This document shows positions 1-7,612 of a stretch of DNA of 17,998 bases, piece by piece. The position numbers and the translations under genes were made by a program. The notes under the pieces are model-generated. The model saw only the letters and a list, made by a program, of their open reading frames with translations, was not told the origin of the DNA and searched no databases. Numbering within the stretch: position 1 is the first letter of the stretch; every line of letters begins with the position of its first letter. Source of the stretch: an uncultured Lachnospiraceae bacterium (lineage in GTDB: Bacteria > Bacillota > Clostridia > Lachnospirales > Lachnospiraceae); NCBI GenBank assembly GCA_949283905.1, contig CASDUB010000061.1, positions 1-17,998 of the forward strand, read 5' to 3'.

Positions 1-567
1 ATGCGCGCATTTTACATTTCCGCTTCCCACATGTATCGGGGAAACTATGATCTTATCGGGATTTATTTCATTTATCAGCATACATGCGGCTGTAATATCC
101 GCAACGGCGTCCATAGTTCCTACTTCATGAAAATGTATGTGATCCATATCTTTTCCGTGTACCTGACATTCAGCCTGAGCGACATTGTTAAATACAGCCA
201 GAATATCCTGTTTTACTTTATCAGGTATATTAAGGTGGCCTTCTACTATATGACGTATTTCTTTTATACCGTTGTGATGGTGATGTTCATGACCGTGGTT
301 GTGGTCATGATGATGTTCATGGTCATGATGATGTTCATGGTCATGGTGATGCTCCTCACCCTCTTCTGTTCCGTTTACGCAGACATGGAAATGAGTGCCC
401 GTGATACCGCATTTTACACTCTTTTCAGCTGTCATTTTAACATTCGGGATACCGACATCATTGAGCTTATCCAAAAATGCCTGTTTATCCTCGATGAGTT
501 CCAGCAGCGCAGCTGAAAGCATATCGCCCGCCGCCCCCATATTGCACTGAATATAAAGTGTCTTCAT
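1..567 (-). CDS. larC: LarC, nickel insertion protein of NPN cofactor synthesis (3' part outside window)
   Basis: LarC is the CTP-dependent cyclometallase that inserts nickel into the pincer nucleotide made by LarB and LarE. The frame is open from the ATG at 567 to the window edge, giving 189 residues of a protein usually near 400. The start MKTLYIQCNMGAAGDM fits the LarC N-terminus (typically ...SGISGDM). HFHEVGTMDAVADI, around residues 147-160, is the family's conserved HFHEVG block. Residues 73-98 form a His-rich tract with 18 His in 26 residues, built on an HHHDHE unit, as expected for nickel binding. The start lies 17 bp after the nikC-like stop and is preceded by GGGAGG/AAAGG. In Lactiplantibacillus plantarum LarC is completed by a programmed frameshift between larC1 and larC2. 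That region lies beyond this edge, so it cannot be judged here. Identification is confident. Confidence 0.93.
   Translation of the reverse strand, partial: MKTLYIQCNMGAAGDMLSAALLELIEDKQAFLDKLNDVGIPNVKMTAEKSVKCGITGTHFHVCVNGTEEGEEHHHDHEHHHDHEHHHDHNHGHEHHHHNGIKEIRHIVEGHLNIPDKVKQDILAVFNNVAQAECQVHGKDMDHIHFHEVGTMDAVADITAACMLINEINPDKIIVSPIHVGSGNVKCAH
274..351 (-). repeat. In-frame tandem repeat encoding the LarC His-rich tract
   Basis: The coding strand carries an 18-bp unit encoding HHHDHE about two and a half times, followed by a degenerate His-rich tail. The copies differ mainly at His wobble positions (CAT/CAC). On the plus strand the same bases create a spurious Met/Val-rich reading frame. The encoded residues 73-98 are a likely Ni(II)-binding or storage segment. 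Its length could vary between strains through repeat slippage, which is an inference. Confidence 0.85.
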
Positions 568-583
568 TATCCTTTTTCCTCCC

Positions 584-1483
584 TCATTCTTTTGGATCAA
601 GAATATCTCTCAGGCTGTCGCCCAAAAGATTAAATACTATCACTGTTATAAAGATCGCAAGACCTGCAAAAATCATTACCCACGGCGCAGTTTGCAGATA
701 TGATTTTCCTTCATAAAGCATATATCCCCATTCGGGAGCCGGCGGCTGTGTTGAAAGCCCTAAAAAGGACAGACCTGCAAGAGTAAGCATCATTCCGCCA
801 ATATCGACAGTCGCCATTATAATTATCTGCGGAAGGATATTGGGCAGCATGTATTTGTATAGGATCTTAAATGTACCCGCTCCTCCGAATCTCGCTTCAG
901 TTATATAGTCTTTGCTGCGCATCTGCGAAACAAGTCCTCTTGTCACTCTTGCGTATTTTGTCCACCATATAACCGACAATGCCAGAACGGTATTTAAAAG
1001 TCCCGGTCCTATCACGCCGACAACGGCTATTGCAAACACGCTGTCGGGGAAAGCAAGCAGTACATCGGTGACTCTCATGATAAATGTATCAATGATGCCT
1101 CCGAAATACCCGGATACTGCTCCGAGTATCATTCCCAGTATGGATATGATAGCGATACATAAAAAAGTCAGTGAAAATGAACTTCCTGCTCCGCAGAGTA
1201 TTCTTGAAAATACATCTCTTCCCAGATTGTCGGTTCCGCAGATGTGTCCTGCTCCCGGCGCCGTTAGGGCTGCTGAAAAATCTGTTTCCACCGGATCATA
1301 AGGTGCGAATACATGTCCGAACATTGCCGCAGCAACGACGATTACGGCGACAGTTAGCAAAATGCCAAAACGTATCCACTTTCCTTTTGCTGATTTCGCC
1401 GCCTTAAGAAAGCCTTTTCTGCCGTACAGCTTTTTTTCGATATATTTATTTTTTACTGTTTCTCTTGAATCGTTAATACTCAT
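584..1483 (-). CDS. nikC: ABC transporter permease, NikC/DppC type
   Basis: This is an inner-membrane permease of the nickel/dipeptide/oligopeptide ABC importer family (binding-protein-dependent transport, BPD_transp_1), 299 aa, the usual length for a NikC/DppC subunit. After a basic cytoplasmic N-terminus of about 35 residues, the first membrane span (around 37-58) runs into a loop with FAPYDPVETDF, typical of the C-type subunit. Five further hydrophobic spans follow. The cytoplasmic coupling helix is visible as EARFGGAGTFKILYKYMLPN (EAA...G...LP signature), which docks on the ATPases. It is 11 bp downstream of the nikB-like gene and 16 bp upstream of larC. Nickel as substrate is inferred from the flanking lar genes, because the permease fold alone does not separate nickel from peptide transporters. 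The start was chosen because ATG 1483 follows an AGG-containing site, CAGGTAA. Confidence 0.85.
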   Translation of the reverse strand: MSINDSRETVKNKYIEKKLYGRKGFLKAAKSAKGKWIRFGILLTVAVIVVAAAMFGHVFAPYDPVETDFSAALTAPGAGHICGTDNLGRDVFSRILCGAGSSFSLTFLCIAIISILGMILGAVSGYFGGIIDTFIMRVTDVLLAFPDSVFAIAVVGVIGPGLLNTVLALSVIWWTKYARVTRGLVSQMRSKDYITEARFGGAGTFKILYKYMLPNILPQIIIMATVDIGGMMLTLAGLSFLGLSTQPPAPEWGYMLYEGKSYLQTAPWVMIFAGLAIFITVIVFNLLGDSLRDILDPKE

Positions 1484-1494
1484 CTTTACCTGCG

Positions 1495-2436
1495 TCAGTC
1501 TGATTTATTTTTTAATCTGATTCTTGGATCGAGCGCCCTGCACAAAATATCCGCAAGCAGGTTCACTCCGACGTAGATCACCGCCATCCAGATAACATAC
1601 GCCTGTATCAGGTTATAGTCCCTGACACGTATAGCCTCAACGACCATATTTCCTATCCCCTGCCACGAAAAAACAGTTTCCACAATAGCCGTTCCGCCAA
1701 GGAGCCCTCCTATCGATAGTCCCATCAGCGTAATTATAGGAGATATCGCATTCGGCATGATATGGAAAAATAAAATTCTCTTTTCAGATATTCCTCTTGA
1801 ACGAGCTCCTATGACATAGTCGGAATTCATCTCTTCAAGGATTGCTGTTCTTATCTGCCTTATATATCCGCATATCATCGGTATGGTGAGAGTTAAAACC
1901 GGCAGGATGATTCCCGAAAGATTATTTTCGCTTACTACATTAAACCATCCGAGCCGTACCGCAAATATATACATAAGTATCAGACCAAGCCAGAAATTCG
2001 GCATTGATATACCGAAAAAAGATCCGACTCTGATAATATAGTCTGCTATTTTATTTTTTTTAACTGCAGCAAGTATTCCAAGCGGAAACGCCACAGCGAT
2101 CATGACTAAAAACGATACGCCGGCAAGCTCAAGCGTCATCGGCAGTTTTTTTGCCATCTGACTCAGGACAGGCTCGCTGAATTTTGATGATTCGCCAAGA
2201 TCTCCGTGAAATACGTTTGCCAGCCATCTGCCATACTGTACGATGACCGGATCGTTTAAACCCATTTCTTCTCTTGTCTGCTCAAGCAGCTCCTCAGAAG
2301 GTATAGTACCCATCGAAATATATTTCATTTCTGCAGGATCGCTCGGCGCAGCCTGAGTTATAATAAATGTTATAAGCGTTACACCGAATAATACTATGAT
2401 AAGCTGCAGGAACCTTTTTAAAATATATTTTTCCAT
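1495..2436 (-). CDS. nikB: ABC transporter permease, NikB/DppB type
   Basis: This is the partner permease of the importer, about 313 aa. The N-terminus MEKYILKRFLQLIIVLFGV is the standard start of NikB/DppB/OppB subunits: a short basic stretch running straight into the first membrane span. It is followed by the family motif ITQAAPSDPA and, near the C-terminal third, the coupling segment GARSRGISEKRILFFHIMPN. The frame could extend six codons to a TTG at 2454. ATG 2436 is preferred because it gives the family's normal N-terminus and has the purine-rich GAGAAAGA upstream. The nikE-like gene ends 26 bp upstream, and the nikC-like gene starts 11 bp downstream. Substrate specificity (nickel or a nickel complex) comes from the lar context and not from the protein itself. 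Confidence 0.85.
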   Translation of the reverse strand: MEKYILKRFLQLIIVLFGVTLITFIITQAAPSDPAEMKYISMGTIPSEELLEQTREEMGLNDPVIVQYGRWLANVFHGDLGESSKFSEPVLSQMAKKLPMTLELAGVSFLVMIAVAFPLGILAAVKKNKIADYIIRVGSFFGISMPNFWLGLILMYIFAVRLGWFNVVSENNLSGIILPVLTLTIPMICGYIRQIRTAILEEMNSDYVIGARSRGISEKRILFFHIMPNAISPIITLMGLSIGGLLGGTAIVETVFSWQGIGNMVVEAIRVRDYNLIQAYVIWMAVIYVGVNLLADILCRALDPRIRLKNKSD

Positions 2437-2462
2437 TTTATCTTTCTTTCTCAAAATTCATT

Positions 2463-3443
2463 TTAAAAGAGTTTAGTTTCTTTAAGTTCTCTGTGACAGG
2501 CCACATAGTGTCCTTCTCTGAATTTCCTGAGCTTTGGTTTTTCTGTTCTGCACTTTTCCATTGCATAAGGGCATCTGTCAAAAAAGACACAGCCTTCAGG
2601 AAGATCAACAGGACTTGGCGGTTCTCCTTTTAAAACGTGTATCTCGGCTTCTTTGCTTCCGTATACCTGAAACACAGAATTCAAAAGAGCCTGAGTATAC
2701 GGATGAAGAGCGTGCATCTGCAATACATGCGCTTTCATTGTTTCAACAACACATCCGAGATACATGACGACGATCCTGTCGCAAAAGCTTTCTGCTATCG
2801 CCAGATCATGTGTTATAAACAGAATTGAGAATGCATTTGAATCATGTGCTTCTTCAAAATGTTCCTTTAAAAGTTTTAAGATTTCCTGCTGAATCGAAAC
2901 ATCCAAAGCGCTCGTAGCCTCATCGCATATCAAAAGCTCAGGATGAAGCGATATGGCTCTTGCTATAACCGCCCTCTGAAGTTCTCCTCCCGACAGCTGA
3001 TGAGGATATTTATTAAAATATTCCTCCGAAAGATGCACTCTTGAAAGGGAATACAGCGCATTTTCCTTTGCTTCTTTTTTAGACAGCTTTTCATAATTTA
3101 TCCACGGTTCCATCAGAAAGGCGCCGATCTTCATCCTCGGACTTATTACGCCTCTCGGATCCTGAAAAACCATCTGAACCTGTTTTCTGTACTGTCTGAG
3201 TTCACTGCCTTTTATATCGTTTATCTTTCGCCCTTTAAAATAAATGTCCCCTCTTGAAAGATCTTCTATCCGGGTTATAAGCTTTACGAGGGTGCTCTTT
3301 CCGCATCCGGATTCTCCGACAACGGCAACTATCTCTCCTTCAGAAACATGAAAAGAAACATCATTGACGGCTCTCAGTTTTTTCTTTTTGTCCACTTCGA
3401 AATTTTTACAGACATGATGAAGTTTCAGCACTTCATTTTTCAT
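2463..3443 (-). CDS. nikE: ABC transporter ATP-binding protein, NikE/DppF-OppF type
   Basis: This is a cytoplasmic ATPase of the importer, 326 aa. Walker A GESGCGKST is at 43-51, the Q-loop MVFQD near 91-95, the signature LSGGE at 150-154, Walker B LLICDE ending at Glu175, and the switch His at 212 in ITHD. It carries the extra C-terminal domain of Opp/Dpp/Nik ATPases with GEPPSPVDLP. Four cysteines (285, 291, 298, 316) are spaced as in oligopeptide-transporter ATPases of this type, where they can hold a metal or Fe-S cluster. Its ATG overlaps the stop of the preceding ATPase gene by 4 bp (ATGA), which implies translational coupling and heterodimer assembly. It is named from context. On sequence alone it could equally be called an oligopeptide transporter ATPase. 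Confidence 0.87.
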   Translation of the reverse strand: MKNEVLKLHHVCKNFEVDKKKKLRAVNDVSFHVSEGEIVAVVGESGCGKSTLVKLITRIEDLSRGDIYFKGRKINDIKGSELRQYRKQVQMVFQDPRGVISPRMKIGAFLMEPWINYEKLSKKEAKENALYSLSRVHLSEEYFNKYPHQLSGGELQRAVIARAISLHPELLICDEATSALDVSIQQEILKLLKEHFEEAHDSNAFSILFITHDLAIAESFCDRIVVMYLGCVVETMKAHVLQMHALHPYTQALLNSVFQVYGSKEAEIHVLKGEPPSPVDLPEGCVFFDRCPYAMEKCRTEKPKLRKFREGHYVACHRELKETKLF

Positions 3444-4294
3444 TTGCTTTCTCCATGTATCATCTGATATTTTTTTCTGTGTTCTTCTTTATGTATTTTT
3501 ATGCTTTCTTCACTTTCCAGTTTTGGAACTGCTTCCAAAAGCGCTTTTGTATATTCATTTTCAGGATGGAAAATGATCTTATCCCGTGTTCCGAATTCCA
3601 TAAGCTCTCCGTCTTTCATAACAGCGATATAATCAGCGCTTCTGGAAGCTACTCCCATATTGTGTGTAACAAGAAGAACAGATGTATCAAGTTCTTCTCT
3701 CAGCGCCAGCAGTTCTTTTACGACCTGCGCCTGTATTGTAACGTCAAGAGCGCTTGTAGGTTCATCGGCGAGCAAAAGTTTCGGTTTCATGCTGATAGCC
3801 ATTGCGATCGCAACTCTTTGTCTCTGCCCGCCCGAAAGCTGGAACGGATAGGAGTTCATTATTCTTTCCGCATCTGACAGCTTGAGCTTTTTCAGCGTAT
3901 CACATGCGATCTTTTCTTTATCTTTTTTAGATATGCCCGGATTCAGATGCGCATTTAAAGTTTCCAGATACTGTTTTCCGATCTTAACTCTTGGATTTAG
4001 ATACGAACCTGCGTCCTGAAATATCATCGCCATCTTGCTTCCGCGCATTTCACGCTTCTCTTTTTCGGATAGTTCATGTATATTTTGTCCGAGAAAAATA
4101 ATATTTCCTCCGGTAACATGACCGTCTCCCGGCAAAAGATCTATCGCTGCTCTTATCATCGTCGATTTTCCGCTTCCGGACTCTCCTACGACCGCGACGA
4201 TCTTTCCCTTCGGGACGAAAAAGCTTACGCCTTTTACGGCTTCTTTTTCATTTCCATATGAAATATGTACGTCATCAAATTCCAAAATATTCAT
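3440..4294 (-). CDS. nikD: ABC transporter ATP-binding protein, NikD/DppD type
   Basis: This is the second ATPase of the importer, 284 aa. Walker A GESGSGKST is at 37-45, the Q-loop Gln is 93 (IFQDAGSYLNP), the signature LSGGQRQR starts at 153, Walker B LLLADE ends at Glu178, and the switch His is 211 in VTHN. It ends shortly after the nucleotide-binding domain and lacks the four-Cys oligopeptide C-terminal tail of its partner. This short form is typical of NikD compared with DppD/OppD. It sits between the solute-binding lipoprotein gene (21-bp gap) and the nikE-like gene (4-bp overlap). The ribosome binding site before ATG 4294 is weak (AAGAG), so its translation may depend on the upstream gene. 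The nickel role is inferred from the lar neighbours. Confidence 0.87.
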   Translation of the reverse strand: MNILEFDDVHISYGNEKEAVKGVSFFVPKGKIVAVVGESGSGKSTMIRAAIDLLPGDGHVTGGNIIFLGQNIHELSEKEKREMRGSKMAMIFQDAGSYLNPRVKIGKQYLETLNAHLNPGISKKDKEKIACDTLKKLKLSDAERIMNSYPFQLSGGQRQRVAIAMAISMKPKLLLADEPTSALDVTIQAQVVKELLALREELDTSVLLVTHNMGVASRSADYIAVMKDGELMEFGTRDKIIFHPENEYTKALLEAVPKLESEESIKIHKEEHRKKYQMIHGESK

Positions 4295-4315
4295 ATTGCG
4301 TCAACTCTTAAATAT

Positions 4316-5890
4316 TCATTCAACGGTAATGTCTTTAGTTATAAAATAATAATCGCACACCGGCTGTTCAGCATTCTTAACTTTTGCAAGCGACACCATG
4401 TTAATATAAGAATTTGTCAGGAATAAATTTGCGGCAGTATCATTCAGAATCTGACTTGCCTGAGCCGCAAGTTTATATCTTTCTTCAGTATCGAATGTTT
4501 TATTCATCTCTTCAATGATTCTGTCGATATCATCATTCTGATATCCCGTAAGATTTTGTTTTCCTGATGAAGCATTCTTTGTATACATAGTTTCAAGCAT
4601 TAACTGAGGATCTCCCGTAGGAGCCGAATTGTCATTTGCAGTATAGAAATCAAAATCTCCGCTTGACTGATAATCTGACAGGTTTTCCACCGCTAAAAGT
4701 TCTACATTGATACCGACTTTTTTCAGATCAGACTGAACTGCCTGGGCCAGTATCGCCGAGTCTGCAGAGCCATGATCGGCAGCCTGCAGATATTTTAATT
4801 TAAGTTGATTTCCCGATCTGTCTTCTCTGAATCCGTCACTATCAGTATCAATATAACCTGCCTCGTCGAGGATTTCCGCTGCCTTATCCGGATCGTATTC
4901 GATAGCGTCAATAGTCTCGTTTCCGAACGGAGTCGAATCGGAATAAGCGCTGTGAGCGGCGCTGCCTCCTATAAGTCCTGCATAAGATTCTCTGTCCACA
5001 GCATATGATATCGCTTTTCGAAGTTCGACGTCAGAAAGAGGGCTGGTTTCGGCATTATTCATATAAGCGACATTTACACGCGGACTTATGATCGAAGAAA
5101 CATTGTAGTCGCTGTTTCCTGTAAAAAGCTTTAATGTCGTGTTGTCTATCGTATTTGTCAGATCGATCTCTTTTGACTGAACCGACATGGCTCTTGCATC
5201 GGAATCGACTATCTGTGTTACCGTAATGCCGTCAAGTCCCGGTTCTCCGTCCCAGTAATCCGGATTTGCTGAAAGTTCCACTTTGTTTTCAGAGACAAAC
5301 TCCGTAACCATATATGGACCTGTTCCGCATACTTTTGATCTGATCTCATCATCTGAGCATGAAGTATCGATAATAGAGAAAACGGGTTCGGCCATATTAT
5401 TTAAAAGGGCTGCATTAGGCTCTTTTGTCACAATAGTAAGATCCTGTCCGTCGGCGTCTATGTGATCTATCTTAAGATATTCTTCCGCTCTCGGATTAGA
5501 CTCGACGGCTCTCATTATAGAATCAGCTGCTTCCTGTGCTGTTACCTGATTGCCCGTTGTAAATTTTACGCCCTCTCTTATATGAAAATACCAGGTGTTT
5601 TCATCAATATTTTTCCATTCATCAGCAAGACAGGCTTCCGGTTTCAGATCGTCATCAAGTTTTATAAGGGTTTCGCTTGTTCCGAGACGGCTTGTTACCC
5701 ATCCGTCATAATCAACGGCCGGGTCAAGTCCTGTCGATATCCAGAAAAAAGCAACGTTTATATGTTTCTGCGTCTCTGTATCAGAGTTTGTCGATACCGC
5801 ACTGTTTGTTGCCGCGCTTTCGGCTTTACAGCCGGCAAATGTTCCTACGGTTAAAACGCATGCTAAAATTAACGAAAATAATTTTTTCAT
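4316..5890 (-). CDS. nikA: Extracellular solute-binding lipoprotein, family 5 (NikA-like)
   Basis: This is the substrate-capturing component of the importer, 524 aa, the usual length for family 5 binding proteins (SBP_bac_5: NikA, DppA, OppA). A type II signal peptide MKKLFSLILACVLTVGTFAGC ends in a lipobox with Cys21 as the lipidation site, so the mature protein is membrane-anchored outside the cell. A Ser/Thr/Asn-rich linker (22-45) precedes the domain. Family features include HIREGVKFTTGNQVTA, VCGTGPYMV, and the segment DVELRKAISYAVDRE. It follows larB by 33 bp with a good site (GTAGGA). A nickel ligand such as Ni-(His)2 or a small metallophore is inferred from its place between larB and larC. 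A peptide ligand cannot be excluded, because the nickel-contacting residues could not be assigned by eye. Confidence 0.8.
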   Translation of the reverse strand: MKKLFSLILACVLTVGTFAGCKAESAATNSAVSTNSDTETQKHINVAFFWISTGLDPAVDYDGWVTSRLGTSETLIKLDDDLKPEACLADEWKNIDENTWYFHIREGVKFTTGNQVTAQEAADSIMRAVESNPRAEEYLKIDHIDADGQDLTIVTKEPNAALLNNMAEPVFSIIDTSCSDDEIRSKVCGTGPYMVTEFVSENKVELSANPDYWDGEPGLDGITVTQIVDSDARAMSVQSKEIDLTNTIDNTTLKLFTGNSDYNVSSIISPRVNVAYMNNAETSPLSDVELRKAISYAVDRESYAGLIGGSAAHSAYSDSTPFGNETIDAIEYDPDKAAEILDEAGYIDTDSDGFREDRSGNQLKLKYLQAADHGSADSAILAQAVQSDLKKVGINVELLAVENLSDYQSSGDFDFYTANDNSAPTGDPQLMLETMYTKNASSGKQNLTGYQNDDIDRIIEEMNKTFDTEERYKLAAQASQILNDTAANLFLTNSYINMVSLAKVKNAEQPVCDYYFITKDITVE

Positions 5891-5923
5891 TTTCCTACTT
5901 CTCCAAAATTCAAGTATATTTAA

Positions 5924-6667
5924 TCAGGTGTGATTAATCATAGACGCGAGATAGCCCGCTCCGAATCCGTTATCGATATTTACTACAGATACTCCGCTCG
6001 CGCATGAATTCAGCATAGAGAGCAACGCCGATACTCCGTGAAAAGATGCTCCGTACCCGATACTTGTCGGCACTGCAATAACAGGACAGTCGGCAAGACC
6101 ACCTATCACGCTGGCCAGAGCTCCCTCCATTCCGGCTATCGCTATTATGACTTTTGCGTCCATTATTTCATCCATATGGGCAAGAAGTCTGTGAAGTCCC
6201 GCAACACCGACGTCAAAAAGTCTTACTACTTTGTTTCCTAGACACTCCGCAGTAAGGGCGGCTTCTTCCGCCACAGGAATGTCGCTTGTTCCGCCTGTCG
6301 CCACTACTATTTTCCCGTTACCCGTAACTTCCGGCATTTCTCCGAACAGACAGAATTTCGCGTCGGAATAGTATTTCATCTGAATAATCTCTCCGATTTT
6401 TTCAGCTTTTTCTTCCGATACGCGGGTAGCAAATATTGTTTTCTGGCCTGATTCCAAAAGCGCCTGTGCAATGCCGGCGATCTGTCCGGCAGTTTTTCCT
6501 GCTCCGTAAATAACCTCTGCTGCTCCCTGGCGCACCTTTCTGTGAAGATCGATATTTGCATATCCGAGCTCTTTAAATGGAGCTTTTTTTAACTCTAAAA
6601 GCGCGTCGTCCACCTCTACGCTTCCTTTTTTTACTCCCTCAAGCAATGCTTTTATATCTGTGCTCAT
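5924..6667 (-). CDS. larB: LarB, NaAD carboxylase/hydrolase for NPN cofactor
   Basis: LarB carboxylates the pyridinium ring of nicotinic acid adenine dinucleotide at C5 and cleaves the phosphoanhydride, giving pyridinium-3,5-dicarboxylate mononucleotide. The protein is 247 aa, normal for the family. The N-terminal part contains the conserved block ANIDLHRKVRQGAAEVIYG (38-56). The C-terminal part is PurE-like, with VVATGGTSDIPVAEEA (121-136), AGMEGALASV (178-187), and LNSCASGVSVVNIDNGFGAG. Cys222 in that last block matches the position of the cysteine that L. plantarum LarB uses to hold the pyridinium covalently, and Glu181 is the likely partner. The ATG overlaps the larE stop by one base (TGATG), implying translational coupling. 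Confidence 0.95.
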   Translation of the reverse strand: MSTDIKALLEGVKKGSVEVDDALLELKKAPFKELGYANIDLHRKVRQGAAEVIYGAGKTAGQIAGIAQALLESGQKTIFATRVSEEKAEKIGEIIQMKYYSDAKFCLFGEMPEVTGNGKIVVATGGTSDIPVAEEAALTAECLGNKVVRLFDVGVAGLHRLLAHMDEIMDAKVIIAIAGMEGALASVIGGLADCPVIAVPTSIGYGASFHGVSALLSMLNSCASGVSVVNIDNGFGAGYLASMINHT

Positions 6668-7428
6668 CAGCCTCTTACCTCCAGATCCATATAGACATTT
6701 GAATAATATTTTTTCAGTTCTTCCAGAATTTCTTTTCTTTTTTCAATCACTAAAGACATATCGTCTTCTTTGACCTGCAGTTTCGCATCGTTTCCGATCA
6801 TCCTGACTCTGAAATCCTTAAATCCGAGCCGCGCAAAAAAATCCTCCGCCTTTTCTGTTTTTTCAAGCTTTTCCGCCGTAATCATATCTCCGGTAGGAAT
6901 TCTTGTAGCCAGGCATGCATATGACGGTTTATTCCATGTGAAAAGTCCGGCCTCTTTAGATAATTCTCGTATCCTGCTCTTTGTAAGTCCGCATTCACGA
7001 AGCGGCGAGAGTACTTTCATTTCTTTAAGCGCTTTCATGCCGGGTCTGTCTGAAGCATCATCAGAAGCGTTTGTTCCGTCAAATATAACGGAATATCCGT
7101 CTTTTTCAGCTCTTTTAAATATCGCGCCTAAAATTCTCTTTTTGCAGTAGTAACATCTGTCGGACGGGTTTGATACAACTTCGTCATACGACAATACATC
7201 TGTGTCTATTACCTTCATTCTCGCGCCGATAAATTCAGCGGCTTTTTTCGCGTCTTCAAATTCAAACTGTGGCTGGAAAGGAGTTTTGACATAATACGCC
7301 GTTACGTCAGCTCCGCATTTTACCGCGGCGTATAAAAGATATACCGAATCGACTCCGCCTGAAAATGCTACAGCGAATTTTTTCTTCTCTTTTAGTAATT
7401 GCTCAAGCTTTATATCTATTGCCGTCAT
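6667..7428 (-). CDS. larE: LarE, ATP-dependent sulfur insertase for NPN cofactor (three-cysteine type)
   Basis: LarE adenylates the two carboxylates of the LarB product and converts them to thiocarboxylates. The 253-aa protein begins with a PP-loop ATP pyrophosphatase motif, AVAFSGGVDS (19-28). The catalytic-region cysteine is Cys172 in PSYACLATRIP. Cys92 and Cys95 in RCYYC form an additional CxxC pair. In the sacrificial type (L. plantarum) one Cys donates its own sulfur. Homologues with three cysteines, such as that of Thermotoga maritima, hold a [4Fe-4S] cluster and can turn over. The pattern here suggests the cluster type, which is an inference. It is the first gene of the lar/nik operon. 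ATG 7428 follows AGAGG, with an in-frame stop at 7459-7461, so no longer form is possible from an upstream ATG. Confidence 0.94.
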   Translation of the reverse strand: MTAIDIKLEQLLKEKKKFAVAFSGGVDSVYLLYAAVKCGADVTAYYVKTPFQPQFEFEDAKKAAEFIGARMKVIDTDVLSYDEVVSNPSDRCYYCKKRILGAIFKRAEKDGYSVIFDGTNASDDASDRPGMKALKEMKVLSPLRECGLTKSRIRELSKEAGLFTWNKPSYACLATRIPTGDMITAEKLEKTEKAEDFFARLGFKDFRVRMIGNDAKLQVKEDDMSLVIEKRKEILEELKKYYSNVYMDLEVRG

Positions 7429-7469
7429 TTTTTCCTCTTTCTGACATATTTTTATTCCTTACAGAACAA

Positions 7470-7523
7470 CACGAAGACACATAACAATACCCTTATTCTT
7501 CAGGAAAGTTATATGTCTTCGTG
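7470..7523 (-). repeat. 16-bp inverted repeat in the larE leader
   Basis: On the transcribed strand CACGAAGACATATAAC (7523-7508) is followed by a 22-nt loop and GTTATGTGTCTTCGTG (7485-7470). All 16 positions pair in RNA (15 Watson-Crick and one U-G). It ends 41 nt before the larE start and lies inside the predicted 5' leader. No U-tract follows on either strand, so it is not an intrinsic terminator. It could be a regulatory stem-loop, an RNA-stabilising element, or a DNA operator with widely spaced half-sites. Confidence 0.8.
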
Positions 7524-7567
7524 ACATAGTTGTATTTATATTATTAATTTTTTGGCCTTGATATCAT

Positions 7568-7602
7568 AAAATGCTTCTGCATTTTTACCGGCTGCCTGCC
7601 GG
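7568..7602 (-). promoter_or_regulatory. Two adjacent small hairpins at the 5' end of the larE leader
   Basis: Reading the minus strand, CCGGC-AGGCA-GCCGG (7602-7588, 5-bp stem, 5-nt loop) is followed after two bases by AAAATGC-AGAA-GCATTTT (7585-7568, 7-bp stem, 4-nt loop). They start within a few bases of the transcription start expected from the promoter at 7613-7641. The second stem ends in only four U residues, so at best it is a weak attenuator. They may simply protect the 5' end of the mRNA. Function is unproven. Confidence 0.4.
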
Positions 7603-7612
7603 AATTATTTTT

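Noticed and set aside
1..516. Open frame on the plus strand rich in Met and Val
   Set aside because: It is the antisense of larC. Its Met/Val-rich part is produced by the His codons of the LarC tract, and it has no start signal or recognisable family.
2437..2454. TTG start extending the nikB-like gene by six codons
   Set aside because: The basic extension is not typical of the family, TTG is less likely than ATG, and ATG 2436 gives the standard N-terminus.
7588..7602. GCAGGCA / GCAGCCGG resembling pieces of the NiCo riboswitch junction
   Set aside because: The pieces are contiguous and fold as one small hairpin. The four-helix layout and the other conserved junction segments are absent, so the likeness is probably chance.
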